A stretch of DNA of 64,000 nt from Streptomyces sp. ISL-87. GTDB taxonomy: Bacteria > Actinomycetota > Actinomycetes > Streptomycetales > Streptomycetaceae. Every line of letters starts with the position of its first letter. Within the stretch, counting starts at the first letter, position 1. The notes under the pieces were generated by a model. It saw only the letters and a list, made by a program, of their open reading frames with translations. It did no database searches and was not told where the DNA came from. Location of the stretch: assembly GCF_018614095.1 (NCBI RefSeq), contig NZ_JAGGOY010000016.1:49081-113080 (forward strand), given 5' to 3'. The translations under genes were made by a program, and so were the position numbers. Of this stretch, positions 43,667 through 56,716 are shown piece after piece.

Positions 43667-44344
43667 TCAGCCGCGGTCGGGGCGGCGCACCAGCAGTCCG
43701 CGCTCCAGGGCGACGACCACGGCGTGGGTGCGGTCGCTGACGTCGAGCTTGGCGAAGACCCGAAGCAGGTGGGTCTTGACCGTGGCCTCGGCGATGACCA
43801 GGCGTTTGCCGATGTCGCCGTTGGAGAGCCCGTCGGCGACGGCGTTCAGCACGTCCAGCTCGCGGGCGGTCAGCACCACGGGGGCGGGCTGGCGCATCCG
43901 GGCCACCAGGCGTTCGGCGACCCGGGGGGCGAGCACCGTCTCGCCGCGGGCCGCGGAGCGGATGGCGTCCACGAGCTGCTCGCGGGTGGTGTCCTTGAGC
44001 AGGTAGCCGATGGCGCCGGCCTCGACGGCGCGTTCGATCTCCACGTCCGTGTCGTACGTGGTGAGGATCAGGACGCGGGTCGGGGCCGGTCCGGCGACGA
44101 TCTCGGTGGTGGCGGCGACCCCGTCCAGGACCGGCATCCGCAGGTCGATCAGGGCCACGTCGGGGCGCAGGGACTCGACGAGCCCGACGGCCTCGCGGCC
44201 GTTGTCGGCCTCGCCCACGACGGCGATCGACGGCTCCGGCGCGAGCAGGGCGAGAACTCCGGCGCGCATCACCGAGTGGTCGTCCACCACGATGACCCGG
44301 ATCCTCTCGCTGTCGCCGGGGCGGGTGTCGGAGGTCGTCTTCAT
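43667..44344 (-). CDS. NarL/LuxR-family response regulator
   Basis: 225 residues from ATG 44344. Receiver domain: IRVIVVDDHSVMRAGVLALL (acidic pair DD), phosphoacceptor in DVALIDLRMPVLDG, Thr in VLILTTYDTD and Lys in GYLLKDTT. Output: VLTARELDVLNAVADGLSNG, DIGKRLVIAEATVKTHLLRV, a standard GerE HTH. The kinase gene lies upstream with a 2-nt gap, and an MMPL exporter gene precedes both, so this pair probably controls the exporter. Confidence 0.94.
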   Translation of the reverse strand: MKTTSDTRPGDSERIRVIVVDDHSVMRAGVLALLAPEPSIAVVGEADNGREAVGLVESLRPDVALIDLRMPVLDGVAATTEIVAGPAPTRVLILTTYDTDVEIERAVEAGAIGYLLKDTTREQLVDAIRSAARGETVLAPRVAERLVARMRQPAPVVLTARELDVLNAVADGLSNGDIGKRLVIAEATVKTHLLRVFAKLDVSDRTHAVVVALERGLLVRRPDRG

Positions 44345-44346
44345 GG

Positions 44347-45525
44347 TCAGGCCTGTCCGTTCGTGTGGATCGTGGCGAGGATGCGGGTGCCGTCCCCGAG
44401 CGAGCTGGTCACCGTCAGATCGCCGCCGAGCTCCGCGAGCCGCTTGCGCATGCCGTCCAGGCCGAAGCCCTTGGAGTCCTCGACCACGAACCCGCGCCCG
44501 TCGTCGGTGATCTCCAGCTCGATGGCCTGCGGATACTGGGTGAGGACCACGCCCACCGTGGTGGCGGCCGCGTGCTTGCGCACGTTGGCCAGCGATTCCT
44601 GCGTGCAGCGCAGCAGCGCGATACGGGTCTGCTGGTCGCAGTCGATGTCCGCCGGGAGCTCCGCCTCGACGGTGAGGCCGGTGTCCTGGGTGAAGCGGTC
44701 CAGGGTGCGGCGCAGGGTGACCGCGACCGAGCCGGGGGCCAGGCCGCTCTGCGGGGCGGAGCCCACCAGCACCCGGGCCTCGGCGAAGTTCTCGCGGGCG
44801 GTCTGCTCGATGGAGACCAGCTGCTGCGCGCTGCGCTCCGGGTCGGAGGCGATCGTCGAGCGGGCCGCCTCCGCCAGCACGATGATCGAGGCGAAGCCCT
44901 GGGCGAGGGTGTCGTGGATCTCGCGGGCCAGCCGCTCCCGCTCGTCCGCCGCGCCCTGCTGCCGGTGTGCCTCGGCGAGGCGGGCCTGCGCGCTCTCCAG
45001 TTCGGCGCCCAGCAGACCGGCCCGGGCGTCGCTGTCGGCGAGGAGCCGGTGGATCAGCAGGCCGATCAGGACCGAGGCTGCGTATCCGAGGAAGACGAAG
45101 ACGACGTTGCCGGTGAGGGATTCGTCGGTCCGCAGGGTGCTGCCGACCACGGTGGCCGCGGCGGCGGCCCCGCTGAGGACGATCGAGGCGCGGATGCCGG
45201 AGGCGAAGAGCCAGAACTGCGGGAGGGAGACGATGAACAGGGCCGCCCCGCCGCCCGGCAGCCCTCCCATGGCCCCCAGACCGAGGGCGAGGAGGGCCAG
45301 GTAGGCCTGCGGCCGCAGGACGGGATTGTCCGGAAACCGGCGTACGGCCGTGTAGCAGAAGGCGAGGACGGCGAGGAGGGCCAGCGCCCCCCACTTGGGT
45401 GCTCCCGAGTCGTTCTCCACCCCGATGACGGAGGGGATCAGACCGAGGAGCACCCATGCCGCGGCGTACCAGCCGTGGAACGTCTGGACGGGTAACCGGT
45501 CGGTGAGCTGCGGCCGTTCAGTCAT
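44347..45525 (-). CDS. sensor histidine kinase (HisKA_3 type)
   Basis: 392 residues from ATG 45525. Four to six hydrophobic segments in residues 17-160 form the sensor part with little extracellular domain. Then come a coiled coil (ARLAEAHRQQGAADERERLA), the H box REIHDTLAQGFASIIVLAEA, the N box ESLANVRKHAAATT and the G boxes DDGRGFVVEDSKGFGLDGMR. It phosphorylates the adjacent response regulator. Intramembrane-sensing kinases of this type often respond to cell-envelope stress. Confidence 0.93.
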   Translation of the reverse strand: MTERPQLTDRLPVQTFHGWYAAAWVLLGLIPSVIGVENDSGAPKWGALALLAVLAFCYTAVRRFPDNPVLRPQAYLALLALGLGAMGGLPGGGAALFIVSLPQFWLFASGIRASIVLSGAAAAATVVGSTLRTDESLTGNVVFVFLGYAASVLIGLLIHRLLADSDARAGLLGAELESAQARLAEAHRQQGAADERERLAREIHDTLAQGFASIIVLAEAARSTIASDPERSAQQLVSIEQTARENFAEARVLVGSAPQSGLAPGSVAVTLRRTLDRFTQDTGLTVEAELPADIDCDQQTRIALLRCTQESLANVRKHAAATTVGVVLTQYPQAIELEITDDGRGFVVEDSKGFGLDGMRKRLAELGGDLTVTSSLGDGTRILATIHTNGQA

Positions 45526-45529
45526 GCGG

Positions 45530-47740
45530 TCAGCCTACGTTCGTGAGCTGACGGCCCGTTGACGTCTTGGGGCCGACCTGGCGCATACCGCGCGACGGCC
45601 ACCAGTTCCATTCGCCGAGCAGGAGCATCAGGGCGGGCAGGATCAGGATGCGGATCACGAAGGCGTCCAGCAGGACCGCGGCCGCCAGGCTGAAGCCGAT
45701 CTGCTTCATCTCGATCAGGTGGAGGGAGGCGAAGCTGGCGAACACGGTCACCATGACCACGGCGGCGCTGGTGACCACGCCGGCCGAGCTGCCGATCCCG
45801 TCCAGGACGGCCTGGCGGGTCGGTATCCCGTTCATGGCGGCTTCCCGGATCCGGCTGATCACGAAGACCTGGTAGTCCATCGAGAGCCCGAAGAGGATCA
45901 CGAAGAGGAAGAGCGGGACCCGCGAGCCGATGGAGCCGGTGGAGTTGAAGTCGAGGATTCCCTCGGCCCATTCGTTCTGGAAGACCAGCACCAGCAGGCC
46001 GAGCGAGGCGAGCGCGGAGAGCAGGTTGAGGAGGATGCCGACCAGGCCGAGGACGACGGAGCGGAAGGCCCACACGGTCATCGCGAAGGTGACCAGGAGC
46101 AGCGCCCCGATGATCAGCGGCAGCTTCTCCTTCTGGTGCGCGGGGTAGTCGGCGTAGCGGGCGACGTCGCCGGTGACGGCCACCTCGGCGCCGGACAGCT
46201 TGCCGACGGTGGCGGGGACGTAGGAGCCGCGCAGGTGCTTCAGGGAGTCCTGGGCCTCGGGGGAGCTGACGAAGTGGGGGACCGCCATCTCCAGCATCGT
46301 GATCCGGCCGTCGGGGGAGTGGGTCAGGACCGGCTGCCCGCTGATCGCGGGGTCCTTGGCGGCCTGGCCGGCGAGGTCGAGGAGGGCGCCGGAGACTTCC
46401 TCGCGGCGGTCCGCGTCGGCTCGTACGACGATCTGGTGCATGCCCTTGAGCTCGGGGTAGGCGGCCATCATCCGGTCGTAGGTCTGCATGGCGCCGATGG
46501 AGCGGGAGTGGGTCTCGCGGCCCATCTCGGTGAGGTTCAGGTTCAGGACGGGCAGGGCGAGGGCGAGCATGGCCAGGGTGGCGACGGCCAGGGTGGCGAC
46601 GGGGTGCTTGGCGGTGGGACGCAGTACGGCGGCCGTGAGGCGGCCGGCGCCGGTCTTGGGCTGCTTGACGCGCAGGGTCTTGCCCTTGGCGGCGGCGCGG
46701 GCCTGCTTGCGGGCCGTGCGGCGCTCGGCGCGCTCGCCGAGCTTGGCCAGCAGGGCGGGGAGCACGGTCAGGGAGCTGAGGACGGCGACGAGGGTGACGA
46801 CGATGGCACCGGTGGCGATGGAGGAGAAGATGACGTCGTCGGCGAGGAACAGGGTGGCGCTGGAGATGGCGACGGCGAGTCCGGAGATGACCACGGCCCG
46901 GCCGGAGGTGGCGGCGGCGAGTTCGACGACGGCCTGCGGGGAGAGGCTGCCGCCCGCCCGGGCCCGTTCCTCGCGTTCCCGCTTGAGGTAGAAGAGGGTG
47001 TAGTCGACGCCGACGGCCAGGCCGATCAGCAGGATGACGTTGGTTCCGACGCCGGCGTCGGGGAAGGCGTGCGAGGCGAGCATCGACAGGCCCACCGCGG
47101 CGACGATCGAGGAGAGCGCCAGCAGCAGCGGGACGATGGCCATGGCGATGGAGCTGAAGACGAGCATCAGGGTGATCAGGGTGACGGGCAGGGCGATGAC
47201 CTCGGTGCGGGCCAGGTCGTCACTGCGGAGCTGGTCGACGCCCTTGCTGATGGAGGGGGAGCCGACCTCCTCCAGCCACAGCCCCGGGTAGGCGTCCTGG
47301 ACGGCGGCGGTCTGTGCGAGGAGCGCGTCGACGTGCTGCTTGCCGTCGAATTCGGCGCCCTTCATGGTGACGTCCACGCGGAAGGCGGAGCCGTCGGCGG
47401 CGGGGACCGGGTCGGCCACGGAGGCGACTTCGGGAAGCTTGCGCATCCGGTCGCCGATGTCACGGGCGGCCGCGTCGGCCTGGGCCTTGTCGAAGGCGCC
47501 GGCGCCGGGCTTGGCGTGGATCAGGACGCGCTCGACGGGCTTCTGCTGGAGGCCGCCTTCGGTGGCGATGGCCTCGGCGCGGCCCGCCTCGCCGATCCGG
47601 AAGTCCTCGCTGGTCGCGGGGTTGGCCCCGATCGTGATGCCCGCGCCTAAGCAGAGGACGACGAAGAGGAGCCAGCCGGTGATTGCGCGCCAGGGGTTCT
47701 GGGCGCTCCATCGGGCCATGCGTACGGTGGGGTTCGTCAT
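45530..47740 (-). CDS. MMPL-family RND transporter
   Basis: 736 residues from ATG 47740 (MTNPTVRMARWSAQNPWRAI); the frame is open upstream without homology. Two repeats of one plus five membrane helices, each with a large extracytoplasmic loop (for example SEDFRIGEAGRAEAIATEGG). LLIGLAVGVDYTLFYLKRER and LFGLSMDYQVFVISRIREA contain the GxxxDY/F proton-relay motifs. It exports lipids or hydrophobic compounds using the proton gradient. It is 4 nt from the kinase gene. It is the only exporter between the parS sites and the NRPS cluster and could serve that cluster. Confidence 0.93.
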   Translation of the reverse strand: MTNPTVRMARWSAQNPWRAITGWLLFVVLCLGAGITIGANPATSEDFRIGEAGRAEAIATEGGLQQKPVERVLIHAKPGAGAFDKAQADAAARDIGDRMRKLPEVASVADPVPAADGSAFRVDVTMKGAEFDGKQHVDALLAQTAAVQDAYPGLWLEEVGSPSISKGVDQLRSDDLARTEVIALPVTLITLMLVFSSIAMAIVPLLLALSSIVAAVGLSMLASHAFPDAGVGTNVILLIGLAVGVDYTLFYLKREREERARAGGSLSPQAVVELAAATSGRAVVISGLAVAISSATLFLADDVIFSSIATGAIVVTLVAVLSSLTVLPALLAKLGERAERRTARKQARAAAKGKTLRVKQPKTGAGRLTAAVLRPTAKHPVATLAVATLAMLALALPVLNLNLTEMGRETHSRSIGAMQTYDRMMAAYPELKGMHQIVVRADADRREEVSGALLDLAGQAAKDPAISGQPVLTHSPDGRITMLEMAVPHFVSSPEAQDSLKHLRGSYVPATVGKLSGAEVAVTGDVARYADYPAHQKEKLPLIIGALLLVTFAMTVWAFRSVVLGLVGILLNLLSALASLGLLVLVFQNEWAEGILDFNSTGSIGSRVPLFLFVILFGLSMDYQVFVISRIREAAMNGIPTRQAVLDGIGSSAGVVTSAAVVMVTVFASFASLHLIEMKQIGFSLAAAVLLDAFVIRILILPALMLLLGEWNWWPSRGMRQVGPKTSTGRQLTNVG

Positions 47741-47799
47741 GACATACATGCTGGTCGGAGCGGGGGTGCGGAGGACAGGCTCGACCGGTTGAACCTCGT

Positions 47800-47817
47800 G
47801 TCCACCAACTGGTGGAC
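47800..47817. promoter_or_regulatory. perfect palindrome upstream of the MMPL gene
   Basis: GTCCACCA AC TGGTGGAC, perfect 8-bp arms and a 2-nt centre, lies 60 nt upstream of the MMPL start and 130 nt upstream of the SDR stub. The size fits a dimeric TetR-type operator, but no such regulator gene is in the neighbourhood. Confidence 0.5.
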
Positions 47818-47949
47818 CCCGGGGGCCGGTCCGAAACGGAAGCGGAGCCTGGCCTCTCGTGGGGCAGGTGTGGGCATGCGAGGGCCCATGCAATTATTCG
47901 CTTCCTCCCCGATGAGGGTAGACCTTGCCGCTGGCGGCAGGGTTGCACG

Positions 47950-48117
47950 ATGACCGGCATGAACAGCACCGCACCGCCGAGCAGCAGGATCGTCGTCGTC
48001 ACCGGAGCCGGCACCGGCATCGGCCGGGCAACCGCCCGCGCCTTTGCGGCCGAAGGCGCCCACGTGGTCGCGATCGGACGGCGAATCGAACCGCTCAAGG
48101 AGACGGCGACCGGGCAC
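47950..48117 (+). pseudogene. short-chain dehydrogenase, N-terminal stub
   Basis: From ATG 47950 the frame reads SSRIVVVTGAGTGIGRATAR, AFAAEGAHVVAIGRR, the intact NADP-binding TGxxxGIG motif, strand and helix of a classical SDR. Homology ends near residue 50 and the catalytic Ser-Tyr-Lys half is missing. The sequence then turns into GC-rich spacer and meets the 3' end of the threonine kinase gene at 48230. This break is the probable left junction of the biosynthetic cluster. Confidence 0.75.
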
Positions 48118-48229
48118 GACCGGACGGGCGTAGTCGCTCGTCCCGGGGGCCGGGGCGCTCCGGGTGCGGGGGTGGGCCCCGGCGCGCGTCAGGGGGGCGC
48201 GGCCGGGGACAGCCGGCGCCCGGTGGGGG

Positions 48230-49161
48230 TCAGTGGAAGCTGAGGGTCTGGTAGACCGTCACATTGCCCGCCAGCTCCTGGCAGAGCTGGGCGGCGGCGG
48301 CGAGGCGGGCGGGGCAGTCCGGGGCGCCGGTGTCCATGAGGATGCCCAGGGTGGTGCCGCTGTGGCCGACGACGACGCCGAGTCCGCCGACCTCCTCGCA
48401 GATGGCGATCATCGGCTCCAGCGACCATTTGCGGCGCAGCACCTGGTTCATCCGGGCGCTGGCGGTGGCCACCCGTCCGGCCTCGGCCAGGTCGCGGGCC
48501 GCGACCGCGCGGGTGACCCGGTCCAGCAGGCGGGCGTACTCCTGCTTGTCGGCCTCGGTGAACGGTTTGGGGATGGCGTTGAAGGCGACCGTGTCGACCG
48601 CCCCGCCCTCGTCGACGCCGACCACCGCCATCGACGGCAGGGAGCCGAGGCTGGCGCGTAGCCGGACGCTGCGGTGGTGGAAGGCCACGATCGCGGGGTA
48701 GAGCACGCCGTCGGTCGGTTCAATCCGGGCGAGGTACGACTCGATGCGGCGCGGCGGCATCGGGACGGCGAGCGCGTTGGCGACGGCCCGCGCGGTCGCC
48801 ACCAGGTCCGCGGAGGAGCTGGCCAGGCCCTTGCCCTCGGGAAGGGTGCTGTCGATGCGCAGCAGGCCGCCGGCGGGCCGGCCCTCGTCCTCCAGGATCA
48901 TGGAGGTGAGCTTCAGGGCCTTCTTCTTGTGCGGCGGCCACACCTCCAAATCCGGTCTGTCAGTGTCCACTTCGAAGCGGGCCATGGACCAGCGGGCCAC
49001 CGGCAGCGTCACCAGGAAGTTGCCGTCCTCCTCCGGGAGCACGCCCTGGAGTAGTTCACCGAAGGTGCCGAATGCCGTGCTGACGCCGGTCGCGGCCACC
49101 TGCCGGTAGGCGGAGGCGGGTCCGGCCGCCGGGCTGACCGGCGCTGCCGTCTGGGTCGTGC

Positions 49162-49165
<4 letters not shown>
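48230..49165 (-). CDS. GHMP kinase, PduX-like L-threonine kinase
   Basis: 311 residues from ATG 49165, overlapping the NRPS stop as ATGA. GVSTAFGTFGELLQGVLPEE and the GHMP motif 2 LPEGKGLASSSADLVATARA (about residues 108-127), with the motif 3-like GVVVGHSGTTLGILMD, match the PduX group, which phosphorylates L-threonine to O-phospho-L-threonine. In this cluster the phosphate would activate Thr for replacement by a PLP enzyme (55459), rather than serve cobalamin synthesis; no cobalamin genes are nearby. It is the last gene of the five-gene operon. Confidence 0.82.
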
Positions 49166-52700
<3,535 letters not shown>

Positions 52701-52701
<1 letters not shown>

Positions 52702-53897
52702 CAGGGGGTCTCCTCCACGGTGATGTCGATCAGGGCGGTGGCCGCGGTGGCGCGGTGCGACGCGGTGGCGGGGTCGGGGCCGGCGGCTACGACGCAGGCC
52801 AGGCGGTCCTGGAAGGAGTGCGTGACACGGACGTCGCGGCCCACCGCGGTGGTGACGGAGGCGGCGGCCACGCCGGGGGCGGCGGCCGCGCCGGCCAGGT
52901 TGGTGATGGCCGTGACCCGGCCCTCCCGGGCGACCTGTACGAAGCGGACGGCGGCGTGGCCGGCCGCCGGGCCGGGGACCGCGGCGGGCTGTCCGGCGGC
53001 CCGGGCGATCACCGCGTCGACGAGGTCCACCCCGGTGGCGGCGCGGACCGCGACCGGGATCATGCCGCCCGCCAGACGGGGGTTGACCTCGATGACCACC
53101 GGTCCGCCGGGGCCGAGCCGCAGCTCGGTGTGGGCGGCGCCGTAGCCCAGCCCCAGCGCGGCCACGGCGCGTACGGCGGTGGCGGCGAGGACGTCGGCGA
53201 CGGGCGGCGGGACGGGGGCGGGTACGTCGTGCCCGGTCTCCACGAAGTACGGCTCGGGGCCGACATGCTTGGCGACCACCGCGACCACCGTCCCGTCGAA
53301 GGTCTCCACGGAGAACTCCGGGCCGGGTACGGCGGCCTCCACCAGCACGGTGGCGGAGCCGTCGGTCAGCAGCCGTGCGGTCCAGGCGCGGGTCTCCTCC
53401 GCGTCGGCGCAGAGCCGCACGCCCACCGAGCCGGAGCCGCTGACGGGTTTGACGACGACCGGGAAGCCGATGCGGGTGGCGGCGGAGACGGCGTCCCGGG
53501 CCTCGGTGACCGCCGCGAATTCGGGGACCGGGACCCCGGCGGCCGCGTGCACCGCCCGCTGGGTGTCCTTGGACCGGCAGCGGGTGACGGCGTCGGCGTC
53601 CGGGCCGGGCAGGCCCAGCTTGGCCGCCGTACTGGCCGCCAGGGCGACGAAGTACTCGGAGCTGGTGGCGATCCCGGCCGGGTCGAGCACGGCGCAGGCG
53701 TCCAGGACCGCCTGCGGGTCGGAGGTGTCCAGCAGCACCGTGTCGATGCCGTCCTGCGCGACGTACGGGTACCGGCCGGGGTCGCGGGTCAGCAGCACGG
53801 GCCGCAGCCCCCGGGCCCGGGCGGCGGCGCAGAAGTCACGACCGGTGCCGGTGGTGTTGCTCTCAAGGAAGGCGAACCGGGCGCCGTCCGCGGTCAT
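52701..53897 (-). CDS. ATP-grasp ligase
   Basis: 398 residues from ATG 53897, overlapping the lyase stop (ATGA) and touching the NRPS start (TGATG). An N-terminal Rossmann-like part (FAFLESNTTGTGRDFCAAAR, PVLLTRDPGRYPY) precedes the ATP-grasp fold: [36 protein letters not shown], and VVIEVNPRLAGGMIPV with the metal-binding E-x-N. It forms an amide or peptide bond through an acyl phosphate. In this cluster it may attach an amino acid to the NRPS-activated diamino acid or to anthranilate. Confidence 0.88.
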
Positions 53898-55462
53898 GGG
53901 GTCTCTCCTGTTCCGTGCGTGTCGCGTGTGTCGTGGGTTCCGCGTGTTCCGTGTGCTGCGTGGCGTGCGATGACGGCGTCGACCTCGGCGTCCAGGCGGC
54001 CGGCGGCGTCGCGCAGCCCGTCCCGGTAGGCGGTGAGCCAGTCACCGTGCCCGGCCAGCAGGTCCCGCAGGGTGGCGACGATGGCGGCGCACTCCCCGGG
54101 GCCGCCGCCGCGGTCCAGGTCGGCGACGACCTCGGCGAGCGAGGGCAGCGCGCCCCCGAAGTCGGTGACTCCCTCCGGCAGCTCGATCTTGGTGAGTTCG
54201 CCCGCGCCGGACGCGATGGCGTCCCGTACGGCCGCGCCGACCACGTGGTGCGCGGTCCGGAACGGCACGCCTTCGCCGACCAGCCGGTTGGCGATGACGG
54301 TGGCGGTGACGAAGCCCTCCCGGGCCCGCTGTTCCATCCGGTCGGTGACCGGCCGCGCGCCGGAGACCAGCACTTGGGCGAGCAGCACGGATTCCCGTAC
54401 GGCGACCAGCGCGGGCCAGGCGACCGCGACGGCCTCGGTCCCGACCTCGATGGAGTTGGTGAACGGGGTGGACTTGGCGGCGGAGGCCGACGCGGTCCAC
54501 GCGCCCACCGCCCAGGCGGCCTTGGCCTTGACGTGTTCCAGCAGGAACGCGTTGCGCTTCTGCGGCATCGCCGAGCTGCCGCCGACGAGGCGTTCGGGGA
54601 ACTCCACGAACCCGAACTCCTGGGTGCTCCACAGCTGGAGGTCGGTGGCGAGCCGGCTGAGCGTGACCGCCGCCGAGGCCACCACGGCCAGGCCGCGCAG
54701 CATGGTGTCGCGGGCCGCGACCGCGTCGGTGGCGTGCAGGGTCGGGCCGCCGCGGAAGCCGAGCAGGCCGGCGGTGCGCTCGGGGCGGATCGGCAGGTCG
54801 GTGCCGGCGACGGCGCCGGCGCCCAGCGGACAGCGGTCGAGGTCGTCGACGCAGTGGCGGAGCGCGGTGATGTCGCGGTCCAGGGCGGTGGCGATCCCGG
54901 CGAGGTAGTAGCCGTAGCTGATCGGCATCGCGGGCTGGTAGTGGGTGTAGACGGGCATCACGGCGTCCTGGTGCCGGCGGGCCCGGGAGAGCAGGGCCGC
55001 CTGGAGGCGCAGTATCTCGCCGAGCAGGTCGGTGAGTTCGGCGCGCAGCCGCATGGCGGTGATGGTGGCCTTGATGTCGTTGCGGGAGCGGGCGGTGTGC
55101 ACCTTTCCGCCGACGTCGGAGCCGAGTTCCTCCACGAGGTAGCCCTCGTACATGAGGTACAGGCCGCGCGGGGCGGCCCGGCCGGTGAGTTCTGCGAAGC
55201 CGCTCTCCCGCAGCCGCCGGACCCGCTCCAGCAGGGCGGCCGCGGCGGGGCCCGGCAGCAGTCCGCTCTCACCGAGCATGACGACGTGGGCGAGGTCGAC
55301 GGTGCTGGTGGCCTCCAGTTCGCGGCGTACGGCCTCGGGGCCGGGCTCGCCGTAGACGACGCGGCGGGTGCGGGCGCCCAGGCCCTGCGTCAGCCGGCCC
55401 GTGCCGGTGGCGTCGGAGCCCTGGGCCGGCCGGCCCGCGGCGGTGGCGTCGGCGCCGCTCAT
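53894..55462 (-). CDS. argininosuccinate-lyase-like enzyme
   Basis: 522 residues from ATG 55462. Fumarase/ASL superfamily motifs: GGKVHTARSRNDIKATITAM, MPVYTHYQPAMPISYGYYLA, the signature loop VGGSSAMPQKRNAFLLEHVK (about residues 290-310) with catalytic Ser. Members release fumarate from an N-substituted aspartate. With the PLP enzyme it would split an aspartyl adduct, leaving an amino group from aspartate on the Thr-derived carbon skeleton. About 35 extra residues precede homology. The C-terminal end carries a short Thr/His/Gly repeat (HGTRGTHDTRDTHGT). Both ends overlap neighbours by 4 nt. Confidence 0.85.
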   Translation of the reverse strand: MSGADATAAGRPAQGSDATGTGRLTQGLGARTRRVVYGEPGPEAVRRELEATSTVDLAHVVMLGESGLLPGPAAAALLERVRRLRESGFAELTGRAAPRGLYLMYEGYLVEELGSDVGGKVHTARSRNDIKATITAMRLRAELTDLLGEILRLQAALLSRARRHQDAVMPVYTHYQPAMPISYGYYLAGIATALDRDITALRHCVDDLDRCPLGAGAVAGTDLPIRPERTAGLLGFRGGPTLHATDAVAARDTMLRGLAVVASAAVTLSRLATDLQLWSTQEFGFVEFPERLVGGSSAMPQKRNAFLLEHVKAKAAWAVGAWTASASAAKSTPFTNSIEVGTEAVAVAWPALVAVRESVLLAQVLVSGARPVTDRMEQRAREGFVTATVIANRLVGEGVPFRTAHHVVGAAVRDAIASGAGELTKIELPEGVTDFGGALPSLAEVVADLDRGGGPGECAAIVATLRDLLAGHGDWLTAYRDGLRDAAGRLDAEVDAVIARHAAHGTRGTHDTRDTHGTGETP

Positions 55463-56535
55463 GCGCCCGCCCCCACCGGCTGCGCCGCCGCGGCCGGCCG
55501 GGCCACGGCGCCGGGGACCTCCTCGTAGGCGCGCCGGTCCCAGGCGAACCGGGTCCACCGCTCGCCCACCGTCTCGGGGCTCGTGGCGGTGGCGGGCCGG
55601 GCGGCCGGCTGTTCGCGCAGCGGGTGGCCCTGCGCCTGGAGCCAGGCGTCGTCGTAGACGGTGGCCTGGTAGCGGTAGCCCTCGTCGGGGAGCATCACCA
55701 CGCCGGTGAGGCCGGGGTTGCGCTCCGCCCACCAGCGGGCGACGAGGTAGGCGGCGCCACTGGTCGGGCCCTGGAAGAGGGCGTGGGTGGCGTGCAGGGC
55801 GCGGGTGGAGGCGTAGGCCTCGCCGGCGGTCAGCCAGTGGACCTCGTCGAACACGCGGTGGTCGAGGTTGGCGGGCCACAGGCTGTTGCCGAGCCCGCGC
55901 AGTTCCCTGGAGCCGTCGGGCTGTCCGAAGAGCACGCTGTGGTGGCTGTCGACGCCGATGGCGCGGGTGTGCGGGGTGCCGGCGCGCAGCGCCCGTACGG
56001 TGCCGCACATGGAGCCGCCGGAGCCGACGGGGCCGATCAGGGTGTCGATGGTGCCCAGGGTCCGCGTGAGCTGGTCGGCGACCAGCTGGTACGCGGCCGG
56101 GTTGCCCGGGTTGTTGTACTGCTCGGGGCAGAAGGAGTCCGGGAGTTCGGCGCGGATCTCGGCGAGCCTGCGCAGCCGGGCCTCCTGGAACCCGCCGACC
56201 TCGGCCGGCTCGTGGCAGATCTCCACGCGGGCCCCGAGGTCGGTGAGGCGCCGGTAGAGGTTGGCGTCGATCGCGGGGTCGCTGACCAGGATCAGCTTGC
56301 GGCGCATCAGGGCGGCCTGCATGGCGAGGGCGAGTCCGAAGGTTCCCGAGGTGGTCTCGACGATCACGGTGTCCGGGCCCAGTTCACCCCGCTCCTCGGC
56401 CCGCTTGAGGATGTGGTGGGCCGGCAGCAGCTTCATCAGGGTGAATGCCGCGCCGTACAGGTTCGGGCCGAGGCGGATGACGCGGGGCATCATCGTGGCT
56501 TCGGCGATCGAGGGGAAGGCGGAGGTCGCCGTCAT
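55459..56535 (-). CDS. cysteine-synthase-like PLP enzyme (beta-replacement)
   Basis: 358 residues from ATG 56535 with AGGAG upstream. Fold-type II PLP signatures: a Lys in the expected region (GAAFTLMKLLPAHHIL, Lys35), VIVETTSGTFGLALAMQAAL in place of TSGNTGxA, and the phosphate loop GPVGSGGSMCGTVRALRAG. It diverges from CysK around the Lys. Such enzymes in antibiotic clusters replace the phosphate or acetate on Ser/Thr with an amine. With phosphothreonine and aspartate the product would be the precursor of 2,3-diaminobutyrate. First gene of the operon; a hairpin (56548-56576) lies just before its ribosome binding site. Confidence 0.85.
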   Translation of the reverse strand: MTATSAFPSIAEATMMPRVIRLGPNLYGAAFTLMKLLPAHHILKRAEERGELGPDTVIVETTSGTFGLALAMQAALMRRKLILVSDPAIDANLYRRLTDLGARVEICHEPAEVGGFQEARLRRLAEIRAELPDSFCPEQYNNPGNPAAYQLVADQLTRTLGTIDTLIGPVGSGGSMCGTVRALRAGTPHTRAIGVDSHHSVLFGQPDGSRELRGLGNSLWPANLDHRVFDEVHWLTAGEAYASTRALHATHALFQGPTSGAAYLVARWWAERNPGLTGVVMLPDEGYRYQATVYDDAWLQAQGHPLREQPAARPATATSPETVGERWTRFAWDRRAYEEVPGAVARPAAAAQPVGAGA

Positions 56536-56547
56536 GGAATCTCCTGG

Positions 56548-56576
56548 GACAGAGGTCGGCGTGGCGGACCTCTGTC
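56548..56576 (-). promoter_or_regulatory. inverted repeat directly upstream of the biosynthetic operon's ribosome binding site
   Basis: GACAGAGGTC (56548-56557) and GACCTCTGTC (56567-56576) are perfect 10-bp arms with a 9-nt spacer. On the minus strand this is followed by AGGAG and the ATG at 56535. It may be an operator or an RNA hairpin that gates translation of the first gene. The rest of the gap to 56716 is the divergent promoter region with the type II thioesterase gene. Confidence 0.6.
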
Positions 56577-56716
56577 ACTTTGCTGAGGAATCCTGACGGC
56601 GGACTGACAACCGCTCCCGCCGGTCGTCAGCGGGCCGTCAGTGGGAGCCGCGACCATCGCGCCGTCGGAAGTGTGCGGACGCCGTGGTACGGCCGTTGGG
56701 GCAGGGGTGGCAAGTG

